Part shown: positions 19,866 to 30,673 of the stretch, in pieces
Numbering within the stretch: position 1 is the stretch's first letter
How the letters are laid out: each line of letters begins with the position of its first letter
Assembly: GCA_963739645.1 (NCBI GenBank)
Contig: CAVUBM010000114.1
Location: forward strand, 372,001 to 436,000
DNA from: JASHPR01 sp963739645
Lineage (GTDB): Bacteria > Actinomycetota > Actinomycetes > Streptosporangiales > Streptosporangiaceae
Length of the DNA: 64,000 nt
Direction of reading: 5' to 3'
Translations under genes and position numbers: made by a program
The notes under the pieces: model-generated
Told to the model about the DNA's origin: nothing
Databases searched by the model: none
What the model saw: only the letters and a program-made list of their open reading frames with translations

Positions 19866-21128
19866 GTGAGAGTGAGTCCTTACCGCGCCCGGTTCCTGTC
19901 TCTTGCCGCCGCGGCCGTCGTCATGACGGCCATGGCGGCCGGCTGCAGCAGCAGTTCCGGCAGTTCCGGCAGCGCGAGCACCAGCAGCAATAAGACGCCC
20001 ATCGTCATCGGCGCCTCGCTGTCGCTGACCGGCGACTTCTCCGCCGACGGCCAGGCCTTCGAGAAGGGCTACAAGCTCTGGCAGAGCGAGGTCAACAGCA
20101 AGGGCGGGCTTCTCGGCCGCCCGGTCAAGCTCGACATACTCAACGACAACAGCTCGCCGACGCAGGTCGTCACCAACTACCAGAAGCTGATCACGGTCAA
20201 CCACGTCGACCTGACCTTCGGCCCGTTCTCCTCGCTGCTGACCGCGCCGGCCTCGGCCACCGCCCACCGGTACGGGTTCGCGTTCGTGGAGGGCGCGGGC
20301 GGGGCGCCCATCGTGTTCGCGCCCAAGCTGAGCAACGTCTTTGACGTGAGCCTGCCGGTCGCGAACGAGCTCGACCCGTTCACCGCCTGGATCAAGTCGC
20401 TGCCCGCCAGCCAGCGGCCGGCGTCCGGCGCCTACCCCATGGCCAATGACCCGTTCGCCACCCCGCAGGTCCAGCGCACGCAGGCCATCCTGCAGCCGCT
20501 CGGGATCAAGACGGTCTACTCCAAGATCTTCCCGGAGGAGGAGTCGGCGTACAAGGCGCCCGCGGACGACGTGGCGGCCAGCGGCGCGCAGATGGTGGTG
20601 CTCGGGTCGACCGACGTGCCCACCGTGTCGGCGTTCATGACCGCGTTCGAGCAGCAGCACTTCAACCCCAAGATCTTCATCGCGGCGGCCGGGCCCGACC
20701 AGGGGCAGGCGTTCACCAGCGCGGTGGGCGTGGCCAACGCGAACGGGGTCATGGTGCCGAACGCCTGGTACCCCGGCTCGGCGAACCCGCTGAGCCAGGC
20801 CATGGTCAAGGCCTACGTGGCCAAGTACGGCGGCAGCGCATCGGACATCAACGCCGACGTGGCCGAGGCCTACTCGGTCGGCGAGGTCGTGGACCAGGCG
20901 GTCACGCACAACCAGAGCCTGAGCAACGCCAAGCTGATCAGCTATCTGCACAGCGGCGTTACGCTGCAGAGCGTCCAGGGCCCGGTCCGGTTCAACGCCC
21001 TGGGCGAGAACCTGGTCGCCACCGCCTTCGTGTTCCAATGGCAGAACGGCAAGTTCGTGCAGGTGCTGCCGGCCAGCGCGCAAGGGTCGGTCAAGATCAT
21101 CTACCCGAAGCCCCACTGGGCCGGGTGA
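19866..21128 (+). CDS. branched-chain amino acid ABC transporter substrate-binding lipoprotein
   Basis: This is the extracellular solute receptor (type I periplasmic-binding fold, LivJ-like) of the importer encoded by the next four genes. The signal peptide is FLSLAAAAVVMTAMAAGCSS with a lipobox ending in Cys, so the protein is lipid-anchored outside the membrane; a Ser/Gly linker follows. The mature domain begins IVIGASLSLTGDFSADGQAF and contains NDNSSPTQVVTNYQKLI, both typical of LivJ relatives. The GTG at 19866 is preceded by a strong GGAAGGAGG (19851 onward); an upstream in-frame extension lacks family character. Ligands of this family also include urea, amides and aromatic acids, so branched-chain amino acids are only the default guess. 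Confidence 0.93.
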   Translation: MRVSPYRARFLSLAAAAVVMTAMAAGCSSSSGSSGSASTSSNKTPIVIGASLSLTGDFSADGQAFEKGYKLWQSEVNSKGGLLGRPVKLDILNDNSSPTQVVTNYQKLITVNHVDLTFGPFSSLLTAPASATAHRYGFAFVEGAGGAPIVFAPKLSNVFDVSLPVANELDPFTAWIKSLPASQRPASGAYPMANDPFATPQVQRTQAILQPLGIKTVYSKIFPEEESAYKAPADDVAASGAQMVVLGSTDVPTVSAFMTAFEQQHFNPKIFIAAAGPDQGQAFTSAVGVANANGVMVPNAWYPGSANPLSQAMVKAYVAKYGGSASDINADVAEAYSVGEVVDQAVTHNQSLSNAKLISYLHSGVTLQSVQGPVRFNALGENLVATAFVFQWQNGKFVQVLPASAQGSVKIIYPKPHWAG

Positions 21129-21161
21129 GCCCGGAGGTGCACGGAGCGGCACGGAGCGGAT

Positions 21162-22045
21162 ATGGCACGCCAGATCTACCAGGCGATCGTCGACGGGATA
21201 CTGGGCGGCGGCGTCTACGCGCTGATGGCCGTCGGGCTGACGCTGATCTTCGGCGTCCTCGACATCATCAACATCGCCCAGGGCATCCTGGTGATGCGTC
21301 GGTGCCTACCTCAGCTACGCGCTCTCCGTGCACCTGCACATCGACCTGTTCCTCGGCCTGCTGATCACCGTGCCCGGCGATGTTCGCCATCGGCCTGATC
21401 ATTCACGGGGCCTTCATCCGGCCGCTCCGCGGCCGGGACCGCACCTCCATGTCGCTGCTGGCCTGCTACGCGGTGGCGATCATCACTGAGGGCGTCCTGT
21501 ACTGGGCCTTCGGGCCGAACTACGTGAACCTGCAGGCTTCGTACATCAACGCGAGCGTGCGCGTGTTCGGGTTCTACCTGCCCTATATCTACCTGTACGG
21601 GTTCGCGCTGGCCGTCGCGCTGGTGCTGGTGCTCTACTGGCTGCTGTACCGGACCAAGTTCGGCCGCAGCGTGCGGGCCACCATGCAGGACCAGACGGCG
21701 GCCCGGCTGATCGGGATCAACGTGAACCGGGTGGCCGCCCTGACCTTCGGCATCGGCGTCGCGGTCACCGCCGTGGGCGGCATGGTGTACGGCGCGACCA
21801 GCGGGGGCTTCAACCCCAACAGCGGCTACGACCTGATCTCCCGGCTGCTCGCGATCATCGTCCTGGGCGGGCTGGGCAGCATCGGCGGGGCGCTCGCCGC
21901 AGCGGTATTCATGATCACGCTGGAGTCCGTGGTCGACATCTGGTCGCCGAACTGGGCCATCCTCGTGTTCTACGCGGCGCTCGTGATCGTGCTCACGTTC
22001 CGCCCGGCCGGGCTGTTCGGGCGCCAGGCGGCGCGGGCCCAATGA
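21162..22045 (+). CDS. livH: branched-chain amino acid ABC transporter permease, LivH-like (two frameshifts)
   Basis: This is the first integral-membrane subunit of the importer, about 293 residues when restored. The N-terminus IVDGILGGGVYALMAVGLTL and the FGVLDIINIAQGILVM segment are characteristic of LivH. An extra G near 21307 and another near 21375 break the frame, but AYLSYALSVHLHIDLFLGLL and MFAIGLIIHGAFIRPLRGRD lie in the adjacent frames and join perfectly. The EAA-like cytoplasmic loop is ATMQDQTAARLIGINVNRVA. The last bases overlap the LivM start by four (ATGA). The breaks look like sequence errors, since the four partner genes are conserved. Confidence 0.88.
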
Positions 22046-23177
22046 GCGGGACTACGGGGAGCGAGACCACCGGGCGACCACGGGGAGCGGGGGGCGGATC
22101 AGGCTGCTGCGGGCGGCCGGGGCGTGGCGGGCCGGGGGGCTGCTCGTCATCGCGGCCCTGTTCGCGGTCTTCCCGCTGGTCGTCACCAACGGCCTGGTCA
22201 CCACGATCGGCGTGGACACGATGATCTTCGTAGCGGCGGCCGCGGCCTGGAACATCTTCTCCGGCTACTCGGGCTACATCTCCCTGGGGCATGCGGTGTT
22301 CTTCGGCTGCGGCGCCTACACGGTGGCCATCGGGGCCAGGGACTGGCATCTGTCCGGGGATGCGGTGTTCGCCCTGCTGCCGCTGGCCGCCGTCGTGGGG
22401 GCGGTGGTAGCCGTTCCCCTGGGCCTGGTCGCGCTGCGGGTGCGGCGGCATACGTTCGTCGTGATCACCATCGCGTTCTTCTTCATCTTCCAGCTGATGG
22501 CGGCCAACTTCTCGTTCACCGCCGGGTCCACCGGGATCATCGCGCCGATCCTCAACTGGGACCCGGCGACCTACAACAATCCCTTCTACTACCTGGCGCT
22601 CGGCATCGCCGCGGCCACCACGGCGCTCTCGTGGCTGATCCGGGGATCGAGGTTCGGCCTGCAGCTCCGGGCCATCCGAGACGACGAGGACCGGGCCCGC
22701 GGCCTGGGCGTGCGGGCCATGCGGGTGAAGCTCGCGGCCTTCGTGATCTCTGCGTTCATCACCGGGCTGGTCGGCGGGCTCTGGTTCTACTTCGTGGGCG
22801 AGGCCCTCCCGCAGTTTGCCTTCGACCCGCTGTTCGATCTCTCCGTGGCGCTGATGTCGTTCCTCGGCGGTCTCGGCACCGTGGCCGGCCCGGTGCTCGG
22901 CGCGCTGATCATCGAGCCCGCCCAGCAGTACCTCACCACGACGATCACCAATGACTACCTCAGCCTGATCCTCCTCGGGGCGCTGTTCCTCGCCGTGATC
23001 CTGCTGCTGCCCCGGGGCGTGATACCCACCGCCGGGGAGATGATCAGCAAATGGCAGGCGCGGCGCCGCGGGCGGGCGAGCAGCGCGGCCCCGCCGGCCG
23101 CGGCCGGTCCCGGGCCAGCCACCGCCCCGGCCCGGCGGGCCACCGCTGACTCGGCAGGGAAGGACAGCCAGCCGTGA
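22042..23177 (+). CDS. livM: branched-chain amino acid ABC transporter permease, LivM-like (one frameshift near N-terminus)
   Basis: This is the second membrane subunit of the importer. From about 22090 the frame reads RLLRAAGAWRAGGLLVIAAL and continues with FSGYSGYISLGHAVFFGCGA, the LivM signature, and an EAA-like loop AIRDDEDRARGLGVRAMRVK. About nine hydrophobic segments are present. The ATG at 22042 overlaps the LivH stop, but that frame is lost within some 15 codons; one missing base (or two extra) in the G-rich run near 22070-22095 would join it. The C-terminal tail after about 23040 is a basic then Ala/Pro-rich cytoplasmic extension. The stop overlaps the LivG GTG start by four bases. 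Confidence 0.88.
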
Positions 23178-23941
23178 CCGCGATCCTGCGGACCGAGCAG
23201 GTATCCAAGGCCTTCGGCGGGGTCCAGGCGCTCGGCGACTGCTCGGTCGAGGTGGAGCAGGGCAGCATCACCGGGCTGATCGGGCCGAACGGCTCCGGCA
23301 AGACCACCCTGTTCAACGTGATCACCGGGTACGAGCGCCTGGACGCCGGTGACGTGTACGTCGACGGCAAGAAGATCACCAATGCGCCGCCGCAACGGGT
23401 GTTCGCCCAGGGCATCGGCCGGACTTTCCAGCTGACCCGGATCTTCCCCAGGCTCACGGTCATGGAGAACATGCTGGTCGCCGCCCAGCACCCGGGGCCG
23501 GGGCGCCGCCGGGTCCGCAACCCGCTGGCCAGGGCCGGCGGGCCCGGCGACCGGCGGCGGGGCCTGGAGCTGCTCGAGTTCACCGGCATCGCCGACCACG
23601 CCGGCGCGCTGGCGGAAACCCTGTCCTACGGGCAGCGCAAGCTGCTTGAGCTCGCCTACGTCCTGGTGGCGGACCCCGCGGTGGTGCTGCTGGACGAGCC
23701 CGCCGGCGGGGTCAACCCGTCGCTGATCAACCACATCTCGGCGCGGATCAGGGAGCTCAACGCGGCCGGAACGACCTTCCTCATCGTGGAGCACAACATG
23801 GACTTCGTGATGAGCCTGTGCGCCCACATCGCGGTCCTGGACTACGGCACGGTCGTCGCCGCAGGTCCCCCCGAGATCATCAGGGAAGACCCGCGGGTGC
23901 TCGACGCCTACCTCGGGACCACGGAGGAGGGCGATGAGTAG
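23174..23941 (+). CDS. livG: branched-chain amino acid ABC transporter ATP-binding protein, LivG-like
   Basis: This is one of the two cytoplasmic ATPases of the importer, 255 residues. Walker A is GPNGSGKTT (about 37-45), the signature is LSYGQRK, which is characteristic of LivG, and Walker B is VVLLDEPAGGVNP. The LivG insertion region GRTFQLTRIFPRLTVMENML is present. It begins at GTG 23174 overlapping the LivM stop and ends in an eight-base overlap with LivF, so the four cytoplasmic and membrane genes are tightly coupled. Confidence 0.95.
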   Translation: MTAILRTEQVSKAFGGVQALGDCSVEVEQGSITGLIGPNGSGKTTLFNVITGYERLDAGDVYVDGKKITNAPPQRVFAQGIGRTFQLTRIFPRLTVMENMLVAAQHPGPGRRRVRNPLARAGGPGDRRRGLELLEFTGIADHAGALAETLSYGQRKLLELAYVLVADPAVVLLDEPAGGVNPSLINHISARIRELNAAGTTFLIVEHNMDFVMSLCAHIAVLDYGTVVAAGPPEIIREDPRVLDAYLGTTEEGDE

Positions 23942-24710
23942 CACCGCGGCCCTCGTCATTGAGGGGCTGGTGTCCGGCTACGGCGGCGGGGACATCCTGC
24001 ACGGCGTGTCCCTGACCGTGACCGAGGGGGGAATCACCTGCGTGGTGGGGCCGAACGGGGCCGGCAAGTCCACCCTGCTCTCGACGATCAGCGGCCTGCT
24101 GCGGCCGAGGCAGGGCACGATCACCTACCGTGGCGAGCCGCTGGTGGGCAAGAGCCCCCGCCAGATCCTGGACCTGGGCCTGGTGCATGTGCCGCAGAAC
24201 CACAGCCTGTTCCGGGACATGACCGTCAGGGAGAACATCGAGCTTGGCGGCTACATCATCAGGGACCGCTCGGTGCTGGCCCGCAGGCTGGCCGATATCG
24301 AGCAGATGTTCCCTCAGGTGGCAGCGTGGGCCGGGAAAAAGGCGGGCAGCCTGTCCGGCGGGGAGCAGCGTCTGGTCGAGTTCGCCCGCTGCCTGATGCT
24401 CGACCCTGGCCTGGTGATCCTGGACGAGCCGTCGATGGGGCTGTCCCCGAAGGTGCTCAAGTCCGTGTTCGACGCCGTCCGGATGATGAACGCCAGCGGC
24501 AAGGCGATTCTGCTCGTGGAGCAGAACGCCCGGGCGGGCCTGAAGCTCTCCACCGACGGCGTGGTCCTGGAGAACGGCCGGGTGCGCCTGGCCGGGACGG
24601 GCCGGGAGGTGCTGGAGCATCCCGAGATCGGCGCGCTGTACCTCGGCGGTGCCGTCACCAGCGTCCAGCCGCAGCAGAACGGGGCCGCAGGCGCACCGGG
24701 TCAGGGCTGA
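23934..24710 (+). CDS. livF: branched-chain amino acid ABC transporter ATP-binding protein, LivF-like
   Basis: This is the second ATPase of the importer, 258 residues. Walker A is GPNGAGKST, the signature is LSGGEQRLVEFARC, and Walker B is VILDEPSMGLSP. The segment VHVPQNHSLFRDMTVRENIE matches the LivF Q-loop block. The C-terminal tail is a short Gln/Gly-rich extension. The stop at 24708-24710 overlaps the end of the convergent GntR gene by ten bases, leaving no room for a conventional terminator between the two. Confidence 0.95.
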   Translation: MSSTAALVIEGLVSGYGGGDILHGVSLTVTEGGITCVVGPNGAGKSTLLSTISGLLRPRQGTITYRGEPLVGKSPRQILDLGLVHVPQNHSLFRDMTVRENIELGGYIIRDRSVLARRLADIEQMFPQVAAWAGKKAGSLSGGEQRLVEFARCLMLDPGLVILDEPSMGLSPKVLKSVFDAVRMMNASGKAILLVEQNARAGLKLSTDGVVLENGRVRLAGTGREVLEHPEIGALYLGGAVTSVQPQQNGAAGAPGQG

Positions 24711-25552
24711 GCGCCCGGCACCGGGATCCGGTACCTGAGCCGGAACCTGTCCGCCGCGATGATGATCTCCCCGACCTCGACCGCCTGGCCGCCGGCCAGG
24801 TGCACGCGCTCGATCACCAGCGCCGGTGCGCCGGGCGGCAGGCCGAGCGCGACGGCTTCAGCCCGCAGCGACGGCCGGACGGACAGCTCCTCGGCGACCT
24901 GGTCCACACGGACCCCGATCGAGGCCATCCGCTCGATCACCCCCCGGCCGGCGAGCGGGCCCTGCTCCGGCAGCGCGACCGGCGTGCCCGCGGTGATCCG
25001 GTCGGGTTCGTAGCTCGTGGCCAGCTGCACCGGCTCGGAGTCCGCGGTGAGCAGATACCTGGTGCTCATGGCCCAGTCAACGCCCGGTTCCAGGCCAAGC
25101 CGCCGCGCGATCTGCGGCGGCGGGATCACGTGCTCGGTCTGGTGCTCCCAGGACAGGCGGCGCGCCGTGCCGGGCCCGGAAATCGGCACCGGGGCGGGCG
25201 CCGACGGGTCGGCCGCCCCGTCCGGGGCGGTGTGTCTCACCGGGGCCTGGGCCGTCTCATCGAGGCCGAACGGCGAGCCGGGGAAGTGCAGCCGGTCATG
25301 ATCCAGGTAGGACGCGGCGGGCACCTTCCGCACGTAGGATCCGGACCCGGCCCGGGCCTCGATCAGGCCCTCGGTGGCCAGGACCTGCAGGGCATGCTTG
25401 GCGGCTGTCTCCCCGACGCCGTATTTGGCGATGATCGCGTTCCGGGAGGGAACCCGGGCTCCGGGCGGGAGCATGCCGCCGCGGATCCGCTCGCGCAGAT
25501 CCTCAAGCACCCGGAGGTACACCGGGTCGGTAGCGGCGCCCATGGACGACAT
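24701..25552 (-). CDS. GntR family transcriptional regulator (HutC/UTRA type)
   Basis: This is a 283-residue regulator with an N-terminal GntR winged helix (VYLRVLEDLRERIRGGMLPP, NAIIAKYGVGETAAKHALQV, LATEGLIEARAGSGSYVRK) and a C-terminal UTRA ligand-binding domain (TRYLLTADSEPVQLATSYEP, PALVIERVHLAGGQAVEVGE). ATG 25552 is chosen because GAGGAG lies four bases upstream; an open frame continues further upstream without family character. It converges on livF with a ten-base overlap, so antisense transcription or shared control of the importer is plausible. UTRA domains usually sense sugars, amino acids or fatty acids; the ligand is unknown. Confidence 0.92.
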   Translation of the reverse strand: MSSMGAATDPVYLRVLEDLRERIRGGMLPPGARVPSRNAIIAKYGVGETAAKHALQVLATEGLIEARAGSGSYVRKVPAASYLDHDRLHFPGSPFGLDETAQAPVRHTAPDGAADPSAPAPVPISGPGTARRLSWEHQTEHVIPPPQIARRLGLEPGVDWAMSTRYLLTADSEPVQLATSYEPDRITAGTPVALPEQGPLAGRGVIERMASIGVRVDQVAEELSVRPSLRAEAVALGLPPGAPALVIERVHLAGGQAVEVGEIIIAADRFRLRYRIPVPGAQP

Positions 25553-25779
25553 GCACTCCTCATGCGGACCCGAGGACAGGACGCCATTGTGGCGGAAGCG
25601 CACGCCAAGCTGTGGCCCAAGTCAGATCTTGTGACCACACCTTTTCCGCCGCCCTGGCCAGGCCCGGGAGGACCGGGGCGCCGGTCTCCTTAGCCCATTT
25701 CCCGGCACTCTGACAATTTTCGCCACTTTAGTAACAAATAGTGCGGGCGCATCCCGGAAGCTGCCGCATAGCCGGCAAA

Positions 25780-26163
25780 CTATCCGCTGCCCTCCTCAAG
25801 CAGCAGGTGATAGCCGTTCGGGGTGCGGGCGTGGAGCACGCGGTACCTCCAGTCCGCCGCGGGCGCCATCAGTTCCTCCCGAAACGGGATCCCGGCTTCG
25901 ACAAGGCGCTTGCGGGCCAGTTCGATGTCGGAGACGCCGAACTGCCAGGTCAGCACCTGGTCGGGGCCGCCGCGGTAAAACCCCTCGCGGCGTTCAATGC
26001 CGAATTCGACCGAGCCGTGCCCGAGCGAGGCGAAATCCGGGTACTCGGGACCCTCGTAGGTCACATGGAAGCCCAGCCGGATGTAGAAGTCACGTTCGGC
26101 CGCAAGATCGCTTACGAATAGAATGGGGATGATCCGGCTGAACAATGCGGTCATAGCGGGCAT
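25780..26163 (-). CDS. VOC superfamily (glyoxalase/bleomycin-resistance) protein
   Basis: This is a 127-residue single-module vicinal-oxygen-chelate protein: RIIPILFVSDLAAERDFYIR begins the first beta-alpha-beta unit, FGVSDIELARKRLVEAGIPF the second, and RTPNGYHLLLEEG ends it. Such small VOC proteins bind or modify small toxic molecules. ATG 26163 is the first start, and ATG 26154 (MTALFSR) is equally plausible. It is divergent from the nitrilase gene, with about 30 bases between them. A patch of relatively AT-rich sequence (25706-25745) separates it from the GntR promoter. Function beyond the fold cannot be stated. Confidence 0.88.
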   Translation of the reverse strand: MPAMTALFSRIIPILFVSDLAAERDFYIRLGFHVTYEGPEYPDFASLGHGSVEFGIERREGFYRGGPDQVLTWQFGVSDIELARKRLVEAGIPFREELMAPAADWRYRVLHARTPNGYHLLLEEGSG

Positions 26164-26194
26164 CGTAGCGAGAAGGTCGAGCTAGGGTGGCCTG

Positions 26195-27030
26195 GTGCGA
26201 TCACGGGACGGCAACCTTTCTGTTCGGGTCGCGGTCTGCCAGGTCAAACTCGCGGTCGGTGACACGGATCAGAACGCCGCTGCGGCGCGCGACGCCGTCG
26301 TGAGCGCGGCCGGATCCGGGGCCCAGATCGTCGTGCTGCCCGAGCTGACCCGGTCCGGCTACGTGTTCCGCGACGCTGACGAGGCGCGGTCGCTCGCCGA
26401 GCCCGCGGACGGCCCGTCAGCCCGCGAGTGGGCGGAGCTCGCCGCCCGCTATGACCTGGTGATCATCGGCGGATTCTGCGAGCTCGGCGAGTCCGGCGCG
26501 GTGTACAACAGTGCCGTGCTCGTCGGCCCGGACGGCGCCAGGGCCGTGTACCGCAAGGCCCACCTGTGGGACGCGGAGGCGGACTGTTTCATCCCGGGCG
26601 ATGCCGATCCGCCCGTGGTCGCCACCGCATACGGGCGGATCGGCGTCATGATCTGCTACGACGCGGAGTTCCCCGAATGGGTGCGCCGCCGGCCCTGGCC
26701 GGGGCCGAGCTGCTGGCCGTGCCCACGAACTGGCCTTCGGAGCCGGTGCCTGCGGGCGAGCGCCCGATGGTCGTAGTGAACATCCAGGCCGCCGCGTTCG
26801 CGAACCGCATGTTCCTGGCCGCCGCCTGCCGCTGTGGCGAGGAGCGCGGGGTGAGCTGGGTCGGCGGCAGCCTGATCGCCGGCCCGGACGGGTACCCGCT
26901 GGCCGGGCCGGCCACCGCGGACCGGGCCGAGGTGCTCGTGGCCGACTGTGACCTGGGCCTGGCCCGCAGCAAGGCCAACGGCCCGCGCAACGACGTGCAC
27001 GCCGACCGCCGGCCTGACCTGTACCGGTAA
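26195..27030 (+). CDS. carbon-nitrogen hydrolase (nitrilase superfamily), one frameshift
   Basis: This is a nitrilase-fold amidase of about 279 residues, probably hydrolysing an amide or N-carbamoyl bond. The catalytic triad is visible: Glu in VVLPELTRSGYVF, Lys in VYRKAHLWDAE and Cys in GVMICYDAEFPEW. The frame breaks near 26690 (one base apparently missing from a C run in GCCGCCGGCCC) just after the catalytic Cys. The rest resumes as ALAGAELLAVPTNWPSEPVP and AAFANRMFLAAACRCGEERG, ending RRPDLYR. It is followed 67 bases later by lgt. The natural substrate is unknown, and the break is probably an error because no conserved block is lost. Confidence 0.88.
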
Positions 27031-27097
27031 AAGCCCGGGAGGGACGGCACCGCCCCGCAGGGCCACGGCCGCGCGCGTAGGGGGTTACCCTCGGTCC

Positions 27098-27943
27098 ATG
27101 GCCCTGAATATCCCGAGCCCGCCGATCAACGGCTTCCACATCGGCCCGGCGTTCATTCACTTCTACGGGCTGATGTACGTGGTGGGGATCACGCTGGCGA
27201 TCGTGATCACCCGGCGTCGGTGGCGCGCGGTAGGCGGCGACCCGGCGCTGGTGGCGGACGTGGCCACCTGGGCGGTGCCCGCCGGGATCATCGGCGGGCG
27301 GATCTACTTCGACATCACCACCCCGTTCGACATCCCGCATGTCTGGTACGGCATCTTCGCGGTGTGGACCGGCGGCCTTGGCATCTGGGGCGGCATCGCG
27401 GGCGGCGCGGCGGCCGGCATCTGGCGGGTGCGCCGGGCCGGCGCCAGCTGCGGCGCGTTCGCCAACGCGGTGGCCCCTGCGCTGCTGGTCGCCCAGGCGG
27501 TCGGGCGGATCGGGAACTACTTCAACCAGGAGCTGTTCGGCAAGCCGACCAGCCTGCCGTGGGCCCTGCACATCGACCCGCAGTTCCGGCCGGCCGGGTA
27601 CACCCAGTTCCCGACCTTCCAGCCGACGTTCCTGTACGAGCTGATCTTCGACCTGGCGCTGGCCGCCGCCCTGGTCTGGCTTGGCCACCACCGCAGGATC
27701 CGCCCGTGGGGGCTGTTCGCGCTGTACGTGGCCGGGTACTCGGCGTTCCGGATCTTCGAGGAGTCGGTGCGCATCGACTCGTCCGCGCACTTCCTCGGGC
27801 TGCGGCTGAACTTCTTCATCGCCGCCATCGGGACCCTGGCCGGCCTCACCTGGTTCATCCTGGTGCAGCGCCGCAAGGACACGCCCGGGCCCGCGCAGGA
27901 GACCGAGTCCGTGCCCAGCGGCAGCGGCGCCAGCGGAGGCTAG
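27098..27943 (+). CDS. lgt: prolipoprotein diacylglyceryl transferase
   Basis: Lgt transfers diacylglycerol from phosphatidylglycerol to the lipobox cysteine of prolipoproteins at the membrane, the first step of lipoprotein maturation. The family signature is GRIGNYFNQELFGKPTSLPW, with the HFYGLMYVVGI start and the VWTGGLGIWGGIAGG block; about seven membrane segments are seen. The protein is 281 residues, normal for the family. ATG 27098 is the conventional start, as the family begins a few residues before the first helix; an upstream open frame overlaps the nitrilase tail. A substrate, the LivJ-like lipoprotein, is encoded in this same window. Confidence 0.96.
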   Translation: MALNIPSPPINGFHIGPAFIHFYGLMYVVGITLAIVITRRRWRAVGGDPALVADVATWAVPAGIIGGRIYFDITTPFDIPHVWYGIFAVWTGGLGIWGGIAGGAAAGIWRVRRAGASCGAFANAVAPALLVAQAVGRIGNYFNQELFGKPTSLPWALHIDPQFRPAGYTQFPTFQPTFLYELIFDLALAAALVWLGHHRRIRPWGLFALYVAGYSAFRIFEESVRIDSSAHFLGLRLNFFIAAIGTLAGLTWFILVQRRKDTPGPAQETESVPSGSGASGG

Positions 27944-28008
27944 CGCCCGCCGCCCAGCCGGGCACGGCTCGGCTCAGCCGGGCCCGGCGGGCGGTTCCAG
28001 CGCTGCGG

Positions 28009-30114
<2,106 letters not shown>

Positions 30115-30262
30115 TCTCTTCCTCCAGATGGAAGACCAATCCCGCAAAACGGATGGGGCTGCCGTCGCACCCAAACCGGGGCTCAATCGTATCGCCGCAG
30201 GACAAGGGGGAACAGGCCAGCCCCCACGTTGATCACTTGTGGGGGCAGCCATCTGTGACAGG

Positions 30263-30290
30263 TTGACATCGCGACGATCAACGGTATGTT
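30263..30290 (+). promoter_or_regulatory. sigma70-like promoter
   Basis: TTGACA (30263-30268) and TATGTT (30285-30290) are separated by 16 bases, facing right. It is one of the best housekeeping-type promoters visible in the window. The first start codon downstream with family support is at 30674, implying a leader of about 375 bases or a separate RNA. Confidence 0.55.
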
Positions 30291-30296
30291 GCTGCG

Positions 30297-30673
30297 CAGT
30301 CCAGCACCGGGCCAGCCGGCCGGGGCGGTGAGCCGCCCCGACCGTGTTGTGTCAGTAGAGGGGGCTCATACACCCCTCTGGAGCCAGGCGCAGCGTGGAA
30401 GGGGGCTGCTCCTCGGGACCCGGCTGGGCAGGGGGTTGGACCCGGGGAGGGGCCCGGGCACCCAGTAGACAACGGAGGGCGAGCCCGTTGCCGACGGGAC
30501 GAACTCCGGTCCGAAGGGATGCCCGGGCCCTATTCCCTGCGAGGGTCACAGCTCAGGTGGTGCGGTCAGCGCCGATGGCGGGGGTCGCCCGGGTTGCCGG
30601 ATCGAATATCCTTTTCGACCGGCGGGATCCTCATCGCCCCGCTTCCGGACAGCAGCCCAGCCGAGGCAGGAAC
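30297..30673 (+). other. hairpin-rich leader or possible non-coding RNA
   Basis: No supported coding sequence lies here. Downstream of the promoter several compact hairpins can be drawn: GGGGCGG/CCGCCCC with a TGAG loop (about 30323-30340), AGAGGGG/CCCCTCT with a nine-base loop (about 30357-30379), and CCCGT/ACGGG around 30485-30500. I compared it by eye with RNase P, SRP, tmRNA and the common riboswitch consensus segments and found no match. It may be a regulatory leader of the mannosyltransferase gene or an independent small RNA. Confidence 0.3.

Noticed and set aside
21162..22095. True loss of the two liv permeases by frameshift
   Set aside because: The conserved segments resume in adjacent frames with no residue lost, and the binding protein and both ATPases are intact, so sequence error is more likely.
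30297..30673. RNase P RNA, SRP RNA, tmRNA or a common riboswitch in the structured leader
   Set aside because: None of the conserved cores I know for these RNAs could be found; kept only as an unassigned structured region.
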